From positions 109,874 through 173,873 of the forward strand of contig QFQY01000001.1 in assembly GCA_003248805.1 (NCBI GenBank): a DNA stretch of 64,000 nt. Direction: 5' to 3'. The notes beneath the pieces are model-generated. The model was not told where the DNA came from and ran no database searches. It saw only the letters and a program-made list of their open reading frames with translations. Position 1 is the first letter of the stretch, and each line of letters starts with the position of its first letter. Source of the DNA: Chelatococcus sp. GTDB lineage: Bacteria; Pseudomonadota; Alphaproteobacteria; Rhizobiales; Beijerinckiaceae. The translations under genes and the position numbers were made by a program. This document shows, piece after piece, positions 63,250 through 64,000 of this stretch.

Positions 63250-63917
63250 TGCCGGCCGGGCTGACGATCTACAACGATTCCGGCACGGTGCAGATCGACG
63301 AGAGCTGGCGCAACTACGGTTTCAAGCAGCGCATCCCGGCCTCGATCTCGGTCAACGTGCCGGGGTCGGTGCCCGCCGGCTATAACGGCCAGCCCTACAG
63401 CATGACCGTGTCCGGCGAGGATGTGCTGATCGCCTGCCGGGCCGAGACGCTGCTGCCGGTGCTGATGCACACTTATGCAGACGGCGGAAGCTGGACCTAT
63501 AACTGGCTGTTCATGCCGCCCTTCATCGGCGCGACCTATTCCGAGACGGTCGAGTTCTACGTGTTCGACCTGCTGCCGATGGGCGGCTTCTCAAATGTCG
63601 GACTCGAGGTCTTCAACGCGGCGGGCCAGCGGGTTTTCCACTCCGACGCGGACATGATGAAGGTGCGCGGCATTCAGGGCTGCGACACCGGCTTCAGCGG
63701 CGTCGGCGGGCGCTCCTATGTGCCGCTGATTGCGCGCAACCCGATCTATGGCGTGAACATGGGCTTCCCGACCGGAAACCGGCTCTGGTCGCACTGCCTG
63801 CGCGTCTCCGGATCGAGCATCGTCACGGAGACGCGGCAGCTCGGCTCCTTCGGCGCGCTCGGGGCCTACAGCAATGCCGGCGCCTATGCGGCGATCGACG
63901 TGACCGGCCTTTCCTGA
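63249..63917 (+). CDS. Tail tip/fibre protein related to its upstream neighbour
   Basis: A 222-residue protein from ATG 63249 (GTGs at 63243 and 63246 are alternatives). MPAGLTIYNDSGTVQIDESWRNYGFKQ resembles the start of the neighbour at 62947 (AGLQVFDASG..), so the two may be related by duplication and extension. The rest is aromatic and Gly/Asn-rich (YTSETVEFYVFDLLPMGG-like, GVNMGFPTGNRLW), suggesting a beta-structured tip. Receptor binding is likely but unproven. Confidence 0.6.
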   Translation: MPAGLTIYNDSGTVQIDESWRNYGFKQRIPASISVNVPGSVPAGYNGQPYSMTVSGEDVLIACRAETLLPVLMHTYADGGSWTYNWLFMPPFIGATYSETVEFYVFDLLPMGGFSNVGLEVFNAAGQRVFHSDADMMKVRGIQGCDTGFSGVGGRSYVPLIARNPIYGVNMGFPTGNRLWSHCLRVSGSSIVTETRQLGSFGALGAYSNAGAYAAIDVTGLS

Positions 63918-63936
63918 ACCCACGGACAAGCAAGCG

Positions 63937-64000
63937 ATGACGAACACGATCGCGGTCTTCCAGATCTCGACGGACGAGGATCTGCGCTTCCAGATCGACT
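63937..64000 (+). CDS. Start of another + strand late gene (cut by the window)
   Basis: ATG 63937 opens MTNTIAVFQISTDEDLRFQI.., continuing past the window end. It lies 20 bp after the previous stop. Too short to identify. Confidence 0.4.
   Translation, partial: MTNTIAVFQISTDEDLRFQID

Noticed and set aside
1..64000. CRISPR arrays, tRNA and rRNA genes, insertion sequences
   Set aside because: No regularly spaced repeats, no cloverleaf with GTTCRA-type T-arm that I could close, and no transposase-like protein in any credible frame.

Overview
The window is phage DNA from end to end: two prophages lying head to tail in a high-GC alphaproteobacterial chromosome. A Rhizobiales-type host (Bosea or Methylobacterium-like) is my inference from the GC-rich code, a GapR-type gene, gene-transfer-agent-like head and tail genes, and a palindromic element of a kind common in those genomes. 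I see no ordinary chromosomal gene, no rRNA or tRNA and no CRISPR array.

PROPHAGE 1 (1 to about 28,200, left end outside the window) is a contractile-tail phage, read entirely on the + strand. It joins a lambda-type head module (GpA-like terminase, gpW-like connector, lambda-family portal, S49 protease with a nested scaffold start, decoration protein, E-type capsid; 1-5587) to a P2-type tail module. The tail part holds baseplate V, gp25-like W, J and I (6842-9607), fibres (9616-13675), sheath and tube (13825-15885), a frameshifted tail assembly chaperone (15960-16468), tape measure (16473-19034), then U, X and D and a large tailspike (19087-24748). A lysis cassette follows (24860-27879): GH19-type endolysin with a membrane tail, a DUF6527 protein, nested Rz/Rz1 spanins and two small membrane proteins. 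Intrinsic terminators punctuate the late genes and a strong one at 28148-28184 closes the prophage.

PROPHAGE 2 (28,205 to beyond 64,000) is an HK97-type long non-contractile-tail phage. Its leftward early operon (35492 down to 28205) is a chain of about fifteen overlapping genes ending in a large serine recombinase. It includes DUF4326, DUF5131 (Gp37/Gp68), nucleotidyltransferase-like and GapR/DUF2312 genes. The operon's promoter (35523-35551) contains an operator whose 17-bp core recurs, with one mismatch, in the divergent immunity region (36904-37001). That region has a Xre-type repressor co-transcribed with an exonuclease-TerB protein on the minus strand and a Cro/YdaS-like gene on the + strand. 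The rightward early region (37001-45763) carries an inserted reverse-strand gene between 44-bp direct repeats, an HD phosphohydrolase, a ParB/GIY-YIG/MT-A70 fusion, a phage sliding clamp, two more methyltransferase genes and a replication initiator that contains an iteron cluster (candidate origin).

A promoter and hairpin (45766-45843) lead into the late operon of prophage 2: HNH nuclease, candidate cos, terminase small and large subunits, portal, ClpP-like protease, major capsid with a signal-peptide-like N-terminus, connectors, tail tube, a second frameshifted chaperone (GGGAAAA), tape measure, tail-tip assembly genes and a gpJ-like tip protein. A small secreted-protein gene sits on the opposite strand between the chaperone and the tape measure. 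The window ends just inside another + strand gene.

The most interesting signals are the operator network controlling the early operon, the exonuclease-TerB gene tied to the repressor, the ParB/GIY-YIG/MT-A70 fusion, the 44-bp repeat-bounded cargo gene, palindromic elements that have become coding sequence, and two independent -1 frameshift sites of different sequence in two unrelated tail operons.
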